Below are positions 34,100 through 46,580 of a stretch of DNA of 64,000 bases, piece after piece. Within the stretch, counting starts at the first letter, position 1, and each line of letters opens with the position of its first letter. The position numbers and the translations under genes were made by a program. This stretch comes from Ctena decussata (Eukaryota; Mollusca; Bivalvia; Lucinida; Lucinidae). Below the pieces are notes generated by a model. The model worked only from the letters and a program-made list of their open reading frames with translations, had not been told where the DNA came from and made no database searches. The stretch spans positions 8,640,841 to 8,704,840 of the forward strand of contig OZ022506.1 of NCBI GenBank assembly GCA_963989385.1, written 5' to 3'.

Positions 34100-34320
34100 C
34101 CTTTTTTGACCAGTGGACTTGTCCATTCTTATCATTCAGATAAGCCCATTACTAGTTTTAGGGGTTTCTGGTGAATATTTTCACTTTTATTGTACTTTGC
34201 ATAGAAATTCCTGTAAGCAAACAATGTAGACCCTGATCAGACGCCGCGTTTTGCGGCGTCTGAACTGGGTCTGCACTGTTTGCATAATGTCCCCAAAACG
34301 GGTATCCGGTCTAAAGAGGG
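34100..34320. repeat. piggyBac-type MITE (221 bp)
   Basis: TTAA flanks (34096-34099, 34321-34324) and CCC-starting inverted ends (CCCTTTTTTGACC / complement CCCTCTTTAGACC) match piggyBac conventions. Centre: hairpin CAGACGCCGC-TTTT-GCGGCGTCTG. It is the intact reference for the disrupted copy at 41610-47102. Confidence 0.78.
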
Positions 34321-34447
34321 TTAAGATACGCAATATTATGTTTGGTACTGCTTGAGGGATAGTACAGCAGTTGAGCCCCTTAGATAGTTTTATATGGTTA
34401 GATCATTTCATAGTTTTTATTAAACCATTGTTTAACGTTTAAATTTT

Positions 34448-34526
34448 AAGCAGGCAAATACGCAGGTGCGTGTTGAAATTTTGTCATGTTGACAAAATTT
34501 CATTTCGCACCTGCATATTTGAGTAA
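34448..34526. repeat. Short palindrome
   Basis: Arms around GCAGGTGCG...GAAATTTTGTCA and its complement TGACAAAATTTC...CGCACCTGC with a few-base centre. Confidence 0.6.
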
Positions 34527-35119
34527 AGGAAGGTACGCCCCTGTTGAATAACTGCATTCTATTTTTATGACGTTCTTTTACATTGTTATTCGAAAGTAAT
34601 TTTACTGAATAAAATATTATTTGCACATGGAATTAGTTTATTTTTGATTTATATATAACACATAAATTAATAGCAGTACACAAAAGGAACGCAAGACACG
34701 CAAGGTATTCCGAAAGACAATGACGACCAGCTTTTCTCCAGACAGGAAGTCTTTCAGCTAACCCAACTAAAACACCACCTACTGAAATGGTAAATGAAAA
34801 CATAAGCATATTGAATCCAAACTGTCGCTTTCATGTGTGAAATGGTTCGAAACATATTCCCTAGTCTATCAATGAACGCTTGAATTAAAGTGGGTCGATC
34901 GAAAGATAAAGACTCGACAGAAACAACGTAAATTGACACCTGGAGATCTTTGGGTGTCAAACGACACTACTGAAATACAGGAGCAATTAAAAGCCACTAA
35001 TAAGCCCGAACTACCAAGCAACAAACAAGATAACCAAAACTTATTAATGAGCTGCAAGAGGAGCACAACTTACTAGAACCCATCGAAATACCAGCAATTT
35101 GTGTTATTAACTTAATTAG

Positions 35120-35240
35120 TGTCGGTCAGTTGTAAGTAGATATATCACTCGCATTCCGCGCTCGTGATATGATCTACTTTACAACTAACATCCAAACAGT
35201 GAATTATTACTCAACAATTCACTGCTACAGATGCTATATT
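35120..35240. repeat. Truncated copy of foldback element FB1
   Basis: Contains GTCGGTCAGTTGTAAGTAG, the GATATATCACTCGC/GCTCGTGATATGATC centre and GTGAATTATTACTCAACAATT on the right only. The full palindrome is at 57401-57571. Confidence 0.7.
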
Positions 35241-35454
35241 TCTTAAGTAGGGTAACTTTTTCTGGTCAGTTCAGAAAATGTAGCATACAATACCTACGCA
35301 TTAGATACAACATAAATGCAATGCTGCTGTCAATCATGGTTAATTAATAACTTTACTTCCTTCTCTTCCATTGCACGCCTGTAATTCGTTCATTAGACAC
35401 AATGATGGACCCGGCATAAAAAGATATTGGTTTCAGTAGGTGGGGGCCTGAGCT

Positions 35455-35640
35455 TGTCTGGTCTGACGTTTGCTAATTCGAGGTTCAACTGGTTGGTTTC
35501 GTTCGCAACAGTGTTTCAGACGGGTGTTGTTTGACATCCCAGGGGATCTCTAGGTGTCACAATACGTTGTTTCTGTCGAGTCCTAATCTTTGTTTTATCG
35601 GTAATTTACTTCTTTCCTGTTATGATTCAATGATGGCTAG
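35455..35640. repeat. Diverged repeat R2, copy 1
   Basis: The blocks 'GTCACAATACGTTGTTTCTG' and 'TCGAGTCCTAATCTTTG' recur, diverged, at about 37040-37120. The neighbouring 'CGTCTCAAGGCGGCAGTTC' phrase also recurs near 36578, 37294 and 41466. Probably an old dispersed element; class unknown. Confidence 0.5.
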
Positions 35641-36524
35641 GACAAGTAAGAAGATAGGCAGTCAGATCCCATATCCCGCCCCATCCCCAAAGCCAAACGG
35701 GAAAGAAGTATACATGTGTACACAAACTGACAAAAGTTCACGAAACACCAGCACTTTCCCAAATAGGTGGTCACTGAGCTAGCCCAACAGAAAACAACAA
35801 AAATACGAATTTATATTATTAGGGCTGAAACCAGATTTACTGGATCCAACCCTCGCCCTTAGCTATTGCAATGTTTTATGCTGACCAAATAGCTAACTAA
35901 ATATTTCAAACCACTGCAGAAGCTGAAGGAGAGGGTTTGTCTGTCGCTTTGACTTTTTTGATATACGGTTTGCTATGTTAAGGCTAGCCCAGAAATTAAA
36001 AATGGAAAATAGGTAAAATTAGATGTTGAATGTTTTACGTATAATTTGTTCATATTGTTTGGGTTGTTGCTTTTTGTAAGACTGTTGTGTAAGCGATGGT
36101 TGCTTTTGCTGGGTTGAACAACTAAGTACCTGACGAACCTAGGTAGAACAAAGGGCGAGGGTTGGTCGACCACAAACCGGTTAGGCCCCACCCCCCCGAA
36201 CCCCCGCCCTCGCCAGTAAATTCATTATTGGCCGTCTCAAGGCGGCAGTTCTTTTTTTGGTACGTCTTGGTTGTTAGTTGCTATGTTTGTTATTGATTTA
36301 TTGTTTCTGGTGTCAAGGCTACTCCGGTGACCACCTACCTTAGGAAATGGCTGTTCACATAGCTGCCGCTGGTGTTATCTTTGGTGGTGACTAATTTTAT
36401 GTTGTCTTTTTCCCACATGGTGCCTTGGGTTGGATCTGGAATTGACTTGGTTCAGTTCCTGTAAATTTTCCTCCTTACTTTTGAATCCAGTAAACCTAGA
36501 TAAAGGCCCCAATATCCACCTTCA

Positions 36525-36550
36525 CCCCCCCCCCCCCCCCCCCCCCCCCC
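36525..36550. repeat. Poly(C) tract
   Basis: 26 consecutive C residues. Confidence 0.95.
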
Positions 36551-37004
36551 ACCAATTAATATATTAATATATTACTGACCGTTTCAAGGCGGCACTTATA
36601 TTTCTCATTTCCTCATAAGTCTGTGGACTTCTAACAATACGGCCACATGTATAGCTGTCTACTTTTCAGTGTCGGGCTTAAAACTCTTTTCAAGCATGGC
36701 CTATCGGAAACAGAGCTCATGGTGACGGTGTATAAATTCAAAACAAAAATGTTAGTAGGGCTGATTTCTCTGATAATTTCAGAAAAAAAAAATCATACGT
36801 TACAAACGTATTGGATACTCCATAAATATAATGCCACTGTCGGCATGCATAGTGGTTAACATAATCATGGTAAATAATGTTGCGGTCTTCTTAAATTGCA
36901 CACCGGTTGTTCGGGCCTCAGACTTAATGTTGGACTCGACTGAAAACTATTTCTTTTAGATTGTTATGGCTGGAGCTTGACTTGTCTTTTCCCTGGCAAT
37001 TCGT

Positions 37005-37145
37005 GGTTCAACTGATCGTTTCCTTTTGCTCCAGTATTTCAGTGGTATTGTTTGTCATCACAGGGAACTCCAGGTGTCGCAATACGTTGCTTCTGTCGAG
37101 TCCTCATCTTTGATTTTCATAAGTGTTATAAATTCGTGATTCGTT
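37005..37145. repeat. Diverged repeat R2, copy 2
   Basis: Same orientation as 35455-35640: 'CAATACGTTGCTTCTGTCGA' and 'GTCCTCATCTTTG' are preserved. Confidence 0.5.
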
Positions 37146-37149
37146 CTTG

Positions 37150-38534
37150 CTGCCTTTGATTCTTTGATTGGTCATGAAGCTTTAATGAAGATCATACAGC
37201 TAACTTAATATTTCAAACCATTGCAAAAACAGAGCAGTTAAACTAGTTTTAGCCCCTCCTCACCCACCCCCTTTCTCTCGTAATTACTGATCGTTCAAAG
37301 GCAGTATCGTCATGTTATGTGTTCTTCTAATAAATGCTTATCTGTGTTATCTATATATTCTAGCAATATGGTCACCTGTATAGCTGCCTACTTTGCTTTC
37401 TGTTTTGTTTCGAATTAAACATAGAAACCAGTTAAAAATAGATATTACTGTTGTTTCCTAATGGAGTAGCTAAACCGCCATTTGTTCGGGAAAGTTCTGT
37501 TCATTCGGCTTACCACGCGTGTCTTTCGTGAACTTTTGTCTGTTTGTGTGTCTCCTTCTTTTTGTTTTGGTTTTGAGGGCGTAATGCGGGCTCCGATTGT
37601 ATTATTTCCTAATTATTGCCTTTCTTTTAAATTTGTTTTCTGTTTTGTTTTGTAGTGTGGGTAAAAATTAATGTTACTCATGGTTTCAACTGGTGTAGCT
37701 GAATGACCACTTGCCCAGGAAAAAGCTGCTCATTCACTTTACTGTCCGTGCGTTTTGTAAACTGTCGTCAATTTATGTATTTACTACTGTCCCTTTTGGT
37801 GTTTAGAGCGGGCTGTGGGATCTGATTGTATTAGTTCTTGATCATTTCCTTTGCCGGTGTTTAGAGTGGGCTGTAGGATTTGAGTGTATTAGATCCAGAT
37901 CAATGTCTATCTTTTTACACAGAGTAGTTGAAATACGAGTATGTACCATATACAGGCAAATAAGGCTACTTAGAATCAGTATTTAAAGTCTTCATAGTCC
38001 TACAAGTGGTTAAAAACGTCAAAACACAAATCATTACGAAAACCGGTTCAAACTTCACGTTTGGTGATAAAATATGGGTTGATGTGTATAAATTGAGTCA
38101 TACAACTGGTAAAAAGTCGGGGGAAACTGTTTTCGAAAAATGACAAATTGCTCTACAAAATACATTTTTCAATTTCTGGTTGCCCGTCGAGTGATGCAAC
38201 ATAAACAAAAGCCGGACAGTAAATGAGGCCCCAAGCTTGTACATTGTACTTTTACCATTTTATTGAAGTTGATGAAATCAAAAGTAGGTCATTTTAGTTG
38301 CCAACAAAATGATCGAGATCATTTTTCAAACCTTTTAAGTGAAACTCAGTGAAGTATTTGTTTACACTTTGCTAATCGCGGTCATTTACAATGATGAAAT
38401 TGTAGTGAGAAGCTGGGATAGAATTTTTCATGCTGGTAGAGCAATTGGACCTTTAAGTAGTGTTTGTATGCTAAAGAACCAGAATCAACAACATGTAAAT
38501 AAGTTTCTACACCTGTTTATGTATTAAAGCTAAA
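37150..38534. other. Intergenic stretch, no gene seen
   Basis: A 'GTGTTTAGAGYGGGCTGTRGG' phrase occurs twice near 37800 and 37858. Otherwise no recognisable structure. Confidence 0.4.
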
Positions 38535-38772
38535 TGAGCCGCGACACGACAAAACCAGCAATGTGGTTGTGCGCCCAGCGCAGACTCAGATCAACCTGGG
38601 CGTTCGCCCAGTTTGATCAGACTCATCGCTAAGTGCTCAAAGGGTAGCTAAGGGTTTTAGCTACCTCCATGCGGACAGCGAAGGCTCTGATCAGACTGGG
38701 CGGATGCCCAGGCTGATCTGAGTCTGCGCTGGGCGCACAACCACATTGTTGGTTTTGTCGCGTCGCGGCTCA
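38535..38772. repeat. W1 hairpin MITE, copy 3
   Basis: Full-length palindrome TGAGCCGCGACACGA...TCGCGTCGCGGCTCA, opposite orientation of the central asymmetry relative to copy 2. Confidence 0.85.
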
Positions 38773-39162
38773 AATAAATAAAGTCTGAAATAGATAACGA
38801 CGATTTAAAATCACTTCTTTTACAAGGCTTAGCGGAACATCGGCATGGTTGTTTCATCAACATAAAAATAATACAAATAAAACACAAAACATTTAGTTAA
38901 ATTAATTTCCATAGATATCGAAACAAAGTAGAACACAAAGACGACGGCTGTGCGGGTGACTCCAAATTTACAATTGCCCTATAGGAGAAAGCGACTATTC
39001 AACTCATCAAGGACATATGAGGCTTTGCAAGAAAAACAAGTCTATATCTTTGAAAGGTTCAAATTATCATCAAACACAGCGTTTCCTATGTCACAACATC
39101 CTAGGGTTTGCGCCATTGTTTTTTTATCCAGGTCTTTAATTCAAGGCCCCTGTAGACAAGGG

Positions 39163-39366
39163 CAAAGTCGGGTAAATTCGGACAGCGGGTAAATTCGGAC
39201 AGTGACATTGTTTCCTTTAGCCTATATGTCAGTTGCTTCGAATTGAACCAAAATTAACTGGGCAAACAGTGAAAATCCTGATGAGACGGCTCATGATTTC
39301 AACTGGATTTTCACTGTTTGCAATGGTATGTCAAAATCTACACACTGTCCGAAGTTACCCGACTCG
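39163..39366. repeat. W2 hairpin MITE, copy 2
   Basis: GGTAAATTCGGACAGCGGG at the left, GTTACCCGACTCG at the right, GATGAGACGGCTCATGA at the centre. The right half of the central hairpin is missing. Confidence 0.7.
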
Positions 39367-39734
39367 AACTGTCCGTTCTAACGGGGAAGTTTCTAGTGAG
39401 GATCTCGTTTGTTGTATATTTAGTGGTCACCTAGAAATCTGTCCTTTTGTAGTAAATGGTTTCAGATAAAACAATAGGTACAAATAGATGTTTTAACTGG
39501 TTCATTAACTTCACAGTGCTTTAACAGATTTTGATATGGATCTTCTATGCCGTTAACGAATATGCATATACTTTTAAGTTTCTCATTTTCATGGCTGTGT
39601 TTTGTGATAGGGACTCCCTGTATATTTTTTCTAAAGTTTTCAAAAGCCTGATTTGCCGCTTTTATTTTTGTTTGTTTGTTTAAAGCTGAACAGATCGAAA
39701 GGCGACAGTACCCCTATCAGGCACACAGCGTTTA

Positions 39735-39810
39735 ATCAAAATCGAATCAACGTTGATTCGACGTCATGACGTTGAATCAACGTTGATTCAATGTTGATTT
39801 AACAGTTTGT
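39735..39810. repeat. GTTGATTCAA palindromic cluster, copy 1
   Basis: Iterated overlapping palindromes of the type AATCAACGTTGATT around a central CGACGTCATGACGT. Similar clusters at about 50812-50857, 55393-55465, 55655-55735 and 62685-62755. Confidence 0.7.
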
Positions 39811-40142
39811 GCTGACAGGCCAGTTATTAGGGCGATAGTAAATATTGAAACATTTTCAGTCTGTAAAGTTGTGTTTATCGTTTGTTTGGTTGTGCTCTAA
39901 CATATTGGTTGCAAAATTGCAAATAATGCAGGCCCTTATCATACTGATCCTTTTGAATCTACGCTCGCTGCCCAAAGAATTAGGATTATTTTGGTTTTAT
40001 AAAAAAATCAATCCTGTGTAGTTCTACTTTTTTATGAACCCACTGAGACGTGTATTGTGTTGTGAAATTCTACACACGAATGTTGTAATGGGTATGATGT
40101 TTGAACAGAACAGGTAAGAAAATTGTATATCCTTATCATTCG

Positions 40143-40253
40143 TGATGGATGGAGAGATATCTTGCGATTTTATTGCCCATTTCAACAGTATTTCAGTCAT
40201 GTCGAGCTGCTGAAAGGGTAATAATGAAAGGATGAGTGCAATTAGAGCCCCCG
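40143..40253 (-). repeat. Truncated SINE (tail portion)
   Basis: GGATGGAGAG...GCGATTTTATTGCCC...CAACAGTATTTCAGTC matches, on the minus strand, the 3' part of the SINE found at 44713-44910. The tRNA-like head is absent. Confidence 0.65.
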
Positions 40254-41011
40254 ATAAGGTTGAATTTTGAGGATAATATTAGGATTTTTTTCTTATTTCT
40301 AAAGGAATAGATAGGTTTTAACCCTTTATTAGGACCATCTCGGCGCGACGGTTCAAATGAGGGGTCATAACTTATGTTGTAGTGAGAAATATAGAAAATT
40401 ATCTGTAACTAATCCTTGTTACCCCTTCATGATGTGTACAGTAGCACCAGCCTATATTTTCATCTTAAGCACAGTTAAGATCAGTTAAAACAGCTAGAAT
40501 TTGATAAGGCTTACAATTACAGCCCTTGAGTTCAAACTAACCTAATGTCTGGTGAAGGAAGCATCTTTACGACAATTTTGAATGTACAAATTTGTCTAAT
40601 TAAACCATAATCCACTTGAAGTTACAAAGACATACTAACATCGATGTCATTACGTATAACAGCCTGTGAAAATAGATGACTGAACAGAAGCTAGCTCTGT
40701 AACAAGTTTAAAGTAATATATTAAGTCTTCATGCCATTTTGAACTTCCAAGCAATTTATTATTAAGGCCTAAAAATAGCCGTGTTTCCACTAACCCGACT
40801 GACCCTGCTTCAGACCCCCCCCCCGTCTGTGCTTTTTTCATCAGTAAAAGAACAAAATAAAAAAACACCGACCCTACCATTTCCAATTTCCGACGCTACC
40901 CAGTTTCGTCTTTGCATTGTCTCATAGCAATTTCGGGTTTTCGCTACCTTTTTGTAGTTTTTGGCATTTAGTACCTTCCAAAATACAGATTTGACTTTTT
41001 CTAAGATGAAT

Positions 41012-41249
41012 TGAGCCGCGACACGACAAAACCAACAATGTGGTTGTGCGTCCAGCGCAGACTCAGATCAGCCTGGGCATCCGCCCAGTCTGATCAGAGT
41101 CTTCGCTGTCCGCATGAAGGTAACTTAGACCCTTAGCTACCCTTTGAGCACTTAACGAAGGGTCTGATCAAACTTGGCGGAAACCTAGATTGATCTGAGT
41201 CTGCGCAGTGCGCACGACCACATTGTTGGTTTTCTCGCGTCGCGGCTCA
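41012..41249. repeat. W1 hairpin MITE, copy 4
   Basis: Full-length palindrome with TGAGCCGCGACACGA and TCGCGTCGCGGCTCA ends. Confidence 0.85.
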
Positions 41250-41762
41250 ATTATCATATACAGTGGAAGTCTCAACAATACACTTTAATCAACAAGGTAC
41301 ATGTACAAAAACCAAAAAAAAACAAAAAATAAACATAAAAAATACGGGCCCGACCATATTTTTTCGGGAGAAAAAATAAAATAATAAAAAAAGAGTTTTT
41401 CCTACCTACCGACCAGATTTTTTTTCAGCATGTTAGTGGAAACACAGCTATTTTTTTAAGGACTAACCGTTTCAAGGCGGTATTTTCGTTCTGTTTTATT
41501 TCTGTTACTGCTTGTTTTGCCCGTTTATGTGCAGTTTCTTGCGCCCATCTGTACTTTGAGCACCTATGCTCAGAGTAAGCTGCCAATTTCTCTTTCTGTT
41601 TTAAGTTGACCCTTTTTTGGACAGTAGACTTGTCGGAAGAGTCCATTTCTAGTTGAAGGGCTTTCTGGTGAATGTTCTTACTTTTATCTTTTTTGCATAG
41701 AAATTACTACAAGCTAACAGGTTGGACTCTGATCAGACGCCGCATACGCGGCGTCTTATCTG

Positions 41763-43444
41763 GGGCCTATTTCACAAAAATTAACCGTACGATGTATCGT
41801 GCGATAATCGTACGTTTGGTCGTACGAGAATCGCACGATTCTCGCACGATCGTTTCATAAAAACATCGTGCGACAGATAGTACGATTCTCGTAGGATTTT
41901 AGTTATACGATGGATCGCAGACGTGATGTGCATTAGCTTTGACAGATGTGTATTGGGTTTTATAAACACAAAAGGTAGCGATTTGTAATACAACGCAATT
42001 ATGTCAAAGAAATGGGTCAACAAGACCTCAAATGAGGTTAAGGCCCTTCTTACTGAAGTAAAATAGATGGATGGATGGATGGCTTGCGATTTTACGTCCG
42101 TTTCAACAGTATTTCAGTCGTATCAGGACGATGGAAGGGTGATAATGAAAGGTTATGTGCAATGGAACCCTGTTTATGATTGAAACGATTTCCGCCTCCG
42201 GAAACGACCTCAGGACCGCTTGATCAGCAGGCCAGCGCTTAAACCACTGAGCTACCGGTGGCTTCTAAGTAAACATGGACGACTCCTAACCAAAGACACG
42301 AAGGATCGTACCTGGGAAGTTTTCAAGCCAAGGTTTAGAGTTTTATATCCTTAGTTTCAGATCTTCAAAACCAAGATATGAAAACAAAATTCCTATATAA
42401 ATTCATTTTACAAAAGTGGGGATTGGAGATCCAAAACCTAGGACTGAAACTCTGAAACAAGGCTGAAACTCAGGGTTTTGAAATTCATTCTGCATTGGCT
42501 TGCCATGCCCTTCCTCGATTTTCGAAATACAGTTTTGAGATAGAAGTTCTGAGGAATTAAACTCGGGTCTTGTTATTTTGCCAAATGCTGTTTGTGATTG
42601 TATCAGCTCTTTCAGACTTGCACTGCAGAACTTTGTTGTGGTCAGCGCCATAATTCGCTTGTATAGCAAACCAAATTTCACATTCTCAATTTTATGTGTT
42701 TTTAAGTTTTCAATCCTTTGTTTTAACTTCAAAACTAACTTTTGAAAATTGAAATTTTCTATAATCGTTTTTACAAATCCGGGTATTGAAGTAAGATTTG
42801 AAACCTATGACTGAACTGAAGCCTAGATTTGAAGCTCAGCTTAGGGTAAAATTTCTTAAACCTAGTTTAAAGATTTATTGTGCATTTGGCGTGTCATACC
42901 GTTGAACACAAACATGCAGTCTCCTCAGATCAGAGATCACCTAATTAGGGGTTCAAACAGTACTAAAACCTCCCATTTTCTTGTAAGATAATTTCTCTCT
43001 ATTAGAACAAATGCTGCCGCCATGATTTTGAGAATAGTCTCTAATACATTGCAGGTAAGTTATCCCGCGAGAATCGCACGATAATCGTACGATAATCTTA
43101 CAGGAAAAACTTCACTCGAAATCACCCTTAGGTGATTTATCATAAATTTGGAATTTTGTTAATTGGCTGATTTGCTCAAAACTTGGTTTGTGCTTTTCAG
43201 AAAGACAGTAGATAAATGTAATCTATTCAAAAGTTAAGTATGAGTATGCTGTGCGGTGAAAGAGGAGAAAAAGTGAAATTTACGACTGCCCTTTAGGTAT
43301 CGTAGATTTGATCGTAAATTGAGTTCTGCGAGGACAATAGTGAAACCGAGATTTTTTTTCATGAAAGCGATTTTTGGTCGTAAGATTCTCGTACGATCAT
43401 CTTACGACGAATTTTAATCGTACGATTCGTTGTGAAAGAGGCCC
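41763..43444. mobile_element. GGGCCT-TIR element H1, copy 1
   Basis: Ends GGGCCTATTTCACAA and complement of TTGTGAAAGAGGCCC, with CTG duplicated on each side (41760-41762, 43445-43447). The last ~100 bp at each end are packed with TCGTACGA-type palindromes. A 20-codon frame at 42001 (MSKKWVNKTSNEVKALL) resembles the start of a Myb/SANT-like DNA-binding domain and is cut by a minus-strand SINE. A 3-bp duplication, G-rich ends and a Myb-like ORF suggest a PIF/Harbinger derivative (inference). Confidence 0.72.
42066..42262 (-). repeat. SINE within H1 copy 1
   Basis: Minus-strand tRNA-like head (GCCACCGGTAGCTCAGTGG) and a (GGAT)n end. All three H1 copies carry it at the same place, so it was inserted before H1 multiplied. 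Confidence 0.75.
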
Positions 43445-44561
43445 CTGGGTCTGCACTGTTTGCATAAGTCCCCCAAAACAGGGGCCTGGTTCACAACGAA
43501 TCGTACGATTGAAATTCGTCGTAAGATGATCGTACGAGAATCTTACGACCAAAAATCGCTTTCATGAAAAAAATCTCGGTTTCACTATTGTCCTCGTAGA
43601 ACTCAATTTACGATCAAATCTACGATACCTAAAGGGCAGTCGTAAATTTCACCTTTTCTCCTCTTTCATCGCACAACATACTCATACTCAACTTTTGAAT
43701 AGATTACATTTATCTACTGTCTTTCTGAAAAGCATATACCAAGTTTTGAGCAAATCAGCCAATTAACAAAATTCCAAATTTATGATAAATCACCTAAGGG
43801 TGATTTTGAGTGAATTTTTTTACTTTACGATTATCCTACGATTATCGTGCGATTCTTGCGGGATAATTTACCTGCAATGTATTAGAGACTATTCTCAAAA
43901 TCATTACGGCAGCATTTGTTCTTATAGAGAGAAATTATCTTACAAGAAAATGGGAGGTTTTAGGACTGTTTGAACCCCTAATTAGGTGATCTCTGATCTG
44001 AGGAGACTGCATGTTTGTGTTCAACGGTATGGCACGCCAAATGCACAATAAATCTTTAAACTAGGTTTAAGAAATTTTACCCTAAGTTGAGCTTCAAACC
44101 TTGGTTTCAGTTCAGTCATAGGTTTCAAATCTGATTTCAATACCCGGATTTGTAAAAAAACGATTATAGAAAATTTCAATTTTCAAAAATTAGTTTTGAA
44201 GTTAAAACAAAGGCTTGAAAACTTAACACCTAAAATTGAGAATGCGAAATTTGGCTTGCTATACTATACAAGCGAATTATTGCGTTGACCACAAGGTTCT
44301 GCAGTGCAAGTCTGAAAGAGCTGATACAATCACAGACAGCATTTGGCAAAATAAAAAGACCTGAGTTTAATTCCTCGGAACTTCTTTCTCAAAACTGTAT
44401 TTCGAAAATTGAGGAAGGGCATGGCAAGCCAATGCACAATGAATTTCAAAACCCTAAGTTTCAGCCTTGTTTTTAGAGGTTCAGTCCTAGGTTTTGGATC
44501 TCCAATCCCCACTTTTGTAAAATGAATTTATATAGGAATTTTGTTTTCATATCTTAGAAGT

Positions 44562-44605
44562 AAAGGGTGTCACTATGTAGTGACACCCTTTACTACTTAT
44601 CTTGG
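44562..44605. repeat. 43-bp hairpin insertion inside H1 copy 2
   Basis: AGTAAAGGGTGTCACTA/TAGTGACACCCTTTACT is absent from copies 1 and 3 at the same position, and ATCTT is present on both sides. A miniature palindromic insertion with a natural empty site in the same window. Confidence 0.7.
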
Positions 44606-44712
44606 TTTTGAAGATCTGCAACTAAGGATAAAAAACTTTAAACCTTGGACTGAAAACTTCCCAGGTGCGATCCTTCGTGTCTTTGGTTAGGAGTCGTCCA
44701 TGTTTACTTCGA

Positions 44713-44910
44713 AGCCACCGGTAGCTCAGTGGTTTAAGCGCTGGCCTGCTGATCAAGCGGTCCTGAGGTCGTTTCCGGAGGCGGAAATCGTTTCAATCGT
44801 AAACAGGGTTCCATTGCACATAACCTTTCATTATCACCCTTCCACCGTCCTGATACGACTGAAATGCTGTTGAAACGGACGTAAAATCGCAAGGCATCCA
44901 TCCATCCATC
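44713..44910 (+). repeat. SINE within H1 copy 2
   Basis: tRNA-like head GCCACCGGTAGCTCAGTGG, degenerate B box, body with CCTGATACGACTGAAAT, tail (CATC)n. It interrupts the minus-strand Myb-like frame. Confidence 0.75.
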
Positions 44911-46206
44911 TTCCTTACTTCAGTGATAAGGGCTTTAACCTCATTGGAGGTCCTGTTGACCCTTTTCTTTGACATGATTGCGTTGTATTACAAATCGCTA
45001 CTTTTTGTGTTTATAAAACCCAATACACATCTGTCAAAGCTAATACACATCACGTCTGCGATCCATCGTATAACTAAAATCCTACGAGAATCGTACTATC
45101 TGTCGTACGATGTTTTTATGAAACGATCGTGCGAGAATCGTGCGATTCTCGTACGACCAAACGTACGATTATCGCACGATTCATCGTACGGTAAATTTTT
45201 GTGAAACAGGCCCCTGGGGCCTATTTCACAACGAATCGTACGACCAAAAATCGATTTCATGAAAAAAATCTCGGTTTCACTATTGTCCTCGTAGAACTCA
45301 ATTTACGATCAAATCTACGATACCTAAAGGGCAGTCGTAAATTTCACTTTTTCTCCTCTTTCATCGCACAACATACTCATACTTAACTTTTGAATAGATT
45401 ACATTTATCTACTGTCTTTCTGAAAAGCATATACCAAGTTTTGAGCAAATCAGCCAATTAACAAAATTCCAAATTTATGATAAATCACCTAAGGGTGATT
45501 TTGAGTGAATTTTTTTACTTTACGATTATCCTACGATTATCGTGCGATTCTTGCGGGATAATTTACCTGCAATGTATTGGAGACTATTCTCAAAATCATG
45601 GCGGCAGCATTTGTTCTAATAGAGAGAAATTATCTTACAAGAAAATGGGAGGCTTTAGGACTCTTTGAATCCCTAATTAGGTGGTCTCTGATCTGAGGAG
45701 ACTGCATGTTTGTGTTCAACGGTATGGCACGCCAAACTAGGTTTAAGAAATTTTACCCTAAGTTGAGCTTCAAACCTAGGTTTCAGTTCAATCAAAGGTT
45801 TCAAATTTGCCTTAAATACCCGGATTTGTAAAAACGATTATAGAAAATTTCAATTTTCAAAAGTTAGTTTTGAAGTTAAAACAAAGGGTTGAAAACTTAA
45901 CACCTAAAATTGAGAATGCGAAATTTGGCTTGCTATACGATACAAGCGAATTATTGCGCTGACCACAAGGTTCTGCAGTGCAAGTCTGAAAGAGCTGATA
46001 CAATCACAAACAACATTTGGCAAAATAAAAAGACCCGTGTTCAATTCCTCGGAACTTCTATCTCAAAACTGTATTTCGAAAATCGAGGAAGGGCATGGCA
46101 AGCCAATGCAGAATGAATTTCAAAACCCTGAGTTTCAGCCTTGTTTTTAGAGTTTCCGTCCTAGGTTTTGGATCTCCAATTCCCACTTTTGTAAAATGAA
46201 TTTATA

Positions 46207-46445
46207 TGAGCCACGACATGACAAAACCAACAATGTGGTTGTGCGCCCAGCACAGACTCAGATCAGCCTGGGCATTCGCCCAGTCTGATCAGAGTCTTCG
46301 CTGTCCGCATGGAGGTAGCTTAGACCCTTAGCTACCCTTTGAGCGCTGAGCGAAAAGTCTGAGTAGACTGGACGGATGCCCAGGCTGAGCTGAGTCTGCG
46401 CTGGGCGCACAACCACATTGTTGGTTTTTCTCGTGTCGCGGCTCA
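46207..46445. repeat. W1 hairpin MITE, copy 5, with TA duplication and paralogous empty site
   Basis: Inserted in H1 copy 3. The uninterrupted sequence GAATTTATATAGGAATT in copy 2 (about 44524-44540) gives the empty site, defining the element as TGAGCC...GGCTCA with TA duplicated (46205-46206, 46446-46447). This points to Tc1/mariner-type mobilisation of W1. Confidence 0.88.
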
Positions 46446-46580
46446 TATAGGAATTTTGTTTTCATATCTTGGTTTTAAAGATCTGCAACTAAGGATAAAA
46501 AACTTTAAACCTTGGTCTGAAAACTTCTCAGGTGCGATCCTTCGTGTCTTTGGTTAGGAGTCGTCCATGTTTACTTAGAA

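Larger units (their letters stand above)
43482..45213. mobile_element. GGGCCT-TIR element H1, copy 2 (inverted to copy 1)
   Basis: GGGCCTGGTTCACAACG to GTGAAACAGGCCC, CAG on the left, CTG on the right. It is the reverse complement of copy 1 with only 37 bp between them, forming a ~1.7-kb inverted repeat. On the + strand copies 2 and 3 share an N-terminal-like frame at the same place (copy 3: MAAAFVLIERNYLTRKWE near 45597; copy 2 has ACG instead of the ATG near 43905). On the minus strand the Myb-like start lies near 44975. Confidence 0.72.

Noticed and set aside
34096..34324. Rho-independent terminator-like hairpin
   Set aside because: Strong GC hairpin (CAGACGCCGC...) is the centre of a MITE in a eukaryotic genome, not a terminator.
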